Notes under the pieces: generated by a model
Seen by the model: the letters and a program-made list of their open reading frames with translations, nothing else
What the model was told of the DNA's origin: nothing
Databases searched by the model: none
Program-made: the position numbers and the translations under genes
Source: Acidiferrobacteraceae bacterium
GTDB taxonomy: Bacteria; Pseudomonadota; Gammaproteobacteria; Acidiferrobacterales; Acidiferrobacteraceae
Length of the DNA: 14,754 nucleotides
Assembly: GCA_027343725.1 (NCBI GenBank)
Contig: DAHWKH010000112.1
Span: 1 to 14,754 of the forward strand
Reading direction: 5' to 3'
Shown: one piece after another, positions 13,995 through 14,754 of the stretch
Numbering within the stretch: the first letter of the stretch is position 1
How the letters are laid out: the number at the start of each line of letters is the position of its first letter

Positions 13995-14754
13995 ATGGTG
14001 ACCGTGAGCGCCAGCGCGCAGATCGTGATCGAGGTGCTCATCGCGATCGCCCTGAGCATCCCGTTCGGCCATTACCTGGCGCGCGTGTTCACGGACCAGC
14101 ACACTTTTCTCGACCCGCTGCTCGACCCCCTCGACCGCCTGGCCTACCGCGTCATCGGCCGGCGCGCCGTGAGTGAGCCCATGAACTGGAAGGGCTACGC
14201 GGTCAACATGCTGTTGACGAATCTCCTGATGGGGCTTCTCATCTACCTCATTCTCTCGTGGCAGGGGGATCTGCCGCTCAATCCCCTGCACTTCCCGGAC
14301 GTCGACCCCTATCTCGCATTCAATACCGCGGCGAGCTTCATCACCAACACCAACTGGCAGAATTACGGGGGCGAGTCGACGCTTTCGCTCTTCAGCCAGA
14401 TGGCCGCGATCACCTTCCCGATGTTCACCTCGGCGGCCACCGGCTTCGTGGTGGCCATCGCCTTTTTCCGCGCCCTGGCGGTGCGCGACGGGAAGGCGGA
14501 TCTCGGGAACTTCTACCACGACTTCGTGCGCGTCCTGACGCGCGTGTTCCTGCCCATCTGTGTCGTCGTCACACCGTTTCTCGTGTGGCAGGGGTCGCCG
14601 GAGACCCTGACCGGAATGGTTGTCGCCCACCTCATGCAAGGCGGCACCCAGCACATCCCCATGGGCCCCGTGGCCGATCTCGAGACCATCAAGCACCTCG
14701 GGACCAACGGCGGGGGCTTTTTCAACGCCAATTCCGCGCACCCCTTCGAGAATC
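13995..14754 (+). CDS. kdpA: Potassium-transporting ATPase channel-like subunit KdpA (copy 2), cut by right edge
   Basis: The first 253 residues of a second KdpA are visible; the frame is open to the window edge. Two of the four filter segments are seen: TNTNWQ (117-122) and TNGGGFFN (237-244), the latter with the usual Thr that copy 1 lacks. It also has the usual SAATG (146-150) where copy 1 has SPAEG. Outside the pore segments it differs widely from copy 1, including the loop before the second filter (HLMQGGTQHIPMGPVADLE). It is thus a separate KdpA lineage rather than a recent duplicate. kdpB and kdpC of this operon, and perhaps kdpDE, would lie beyond the window. Confidence 0.94.
   Translation, partial: MVTVSASAQIVIEVLIAIALSIPFGHYLARVFTDQHTFLDPLLDPLDRLAYRVIGRRAVSEPMNWKGYAVNMLLTNLLMGLLIYLILSWQGDLPLNPLHFPDVDPYLAFNTAASFITNTNWQNYGGESTLSLFSQMAAITFPMFTSAATGFVVAIAFFRALAVRDGKADLGNFYHDFVRVLTRVFLPICVVVTPFLVWQGSPETLTGMVVAHLMQGGTQHIPMGPVADLETIKHLGTNGGGFFNANSAHPFEN

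Overview
The window is GC-rich DNA from a proteobacterium, most likely a gammaproteobacterium. The main evidence is a full-length YajR-type transporter, together with GGDEF/EAL c-di-GMP signalling, an outer-membrane beta-barrel protein with a signal peptide, and a possible sigma-54 promoter. An acidophilic or chemolithotrophic relative is possible but cannot be shown from this sequence. Both DNA strands are tightly packed with genes, and two convergent gene pairs overlap at their stop codons. I saw no rRNA, tRNA, insertion sequence or CRISPR array.

Layout. Positions 1-2369 (minus) hold a GAF-PAS-PAS-GGDEF-EAL c-di-GMP enzyme whose last EAL residues run off the left edge. Positions 2660-4048 (minus) hold a YajR-like major facilitator transporter with its C-terminal ferredoxin-like domain. 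A GNAT acetyltransferase (4184-4732, plus) converges on, and overlaps, a two-gene minus-strand unit: an outer-membrane protein (5368-6168) followed by a class II aldolase (4718-5380). A membrane-anchored metallophosphoesterase (6338-7546, plus) converges on a soluble REC-histidine kinase hybrid (7543-8688, minus). The kinase is divergent from the main feature of the window, a potassium-uptake locus.

The potassium locus (8911 to the right edge) holds two Kdp operons head to tail. The first is complete: a 30-aa membrane peptide gene, kdpF, kdpA, kdpB and kdpC, with overlapping or closely spaced starts and stops. After a 271-bp GC-rich, hairpin-rich spacer the second begins with the same order: a 38-aa membrane peptide gene, kdpF and kdpA, the last cut by the right edge. 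The two KdpA proteins differ too much for a recent duplication. No kdpD or kdpE lies inside the window. A strong candidate sigma-54 promoter (-24/-12) stands in front of the first operon only.

Main points for a second look: (1) the tandem, divergent kdp operons; (2) the small single-span membrane peptide gene that precedes kdpF in both; (3) the sigma-54-like promoter of the first operon; (4) a 21-bp in-frame duplication beside the GGDEF motif that doubles the RxxD inhibitory-site motif of the cyclase; (5) unusual residues in the pore regions of the first KdpA.
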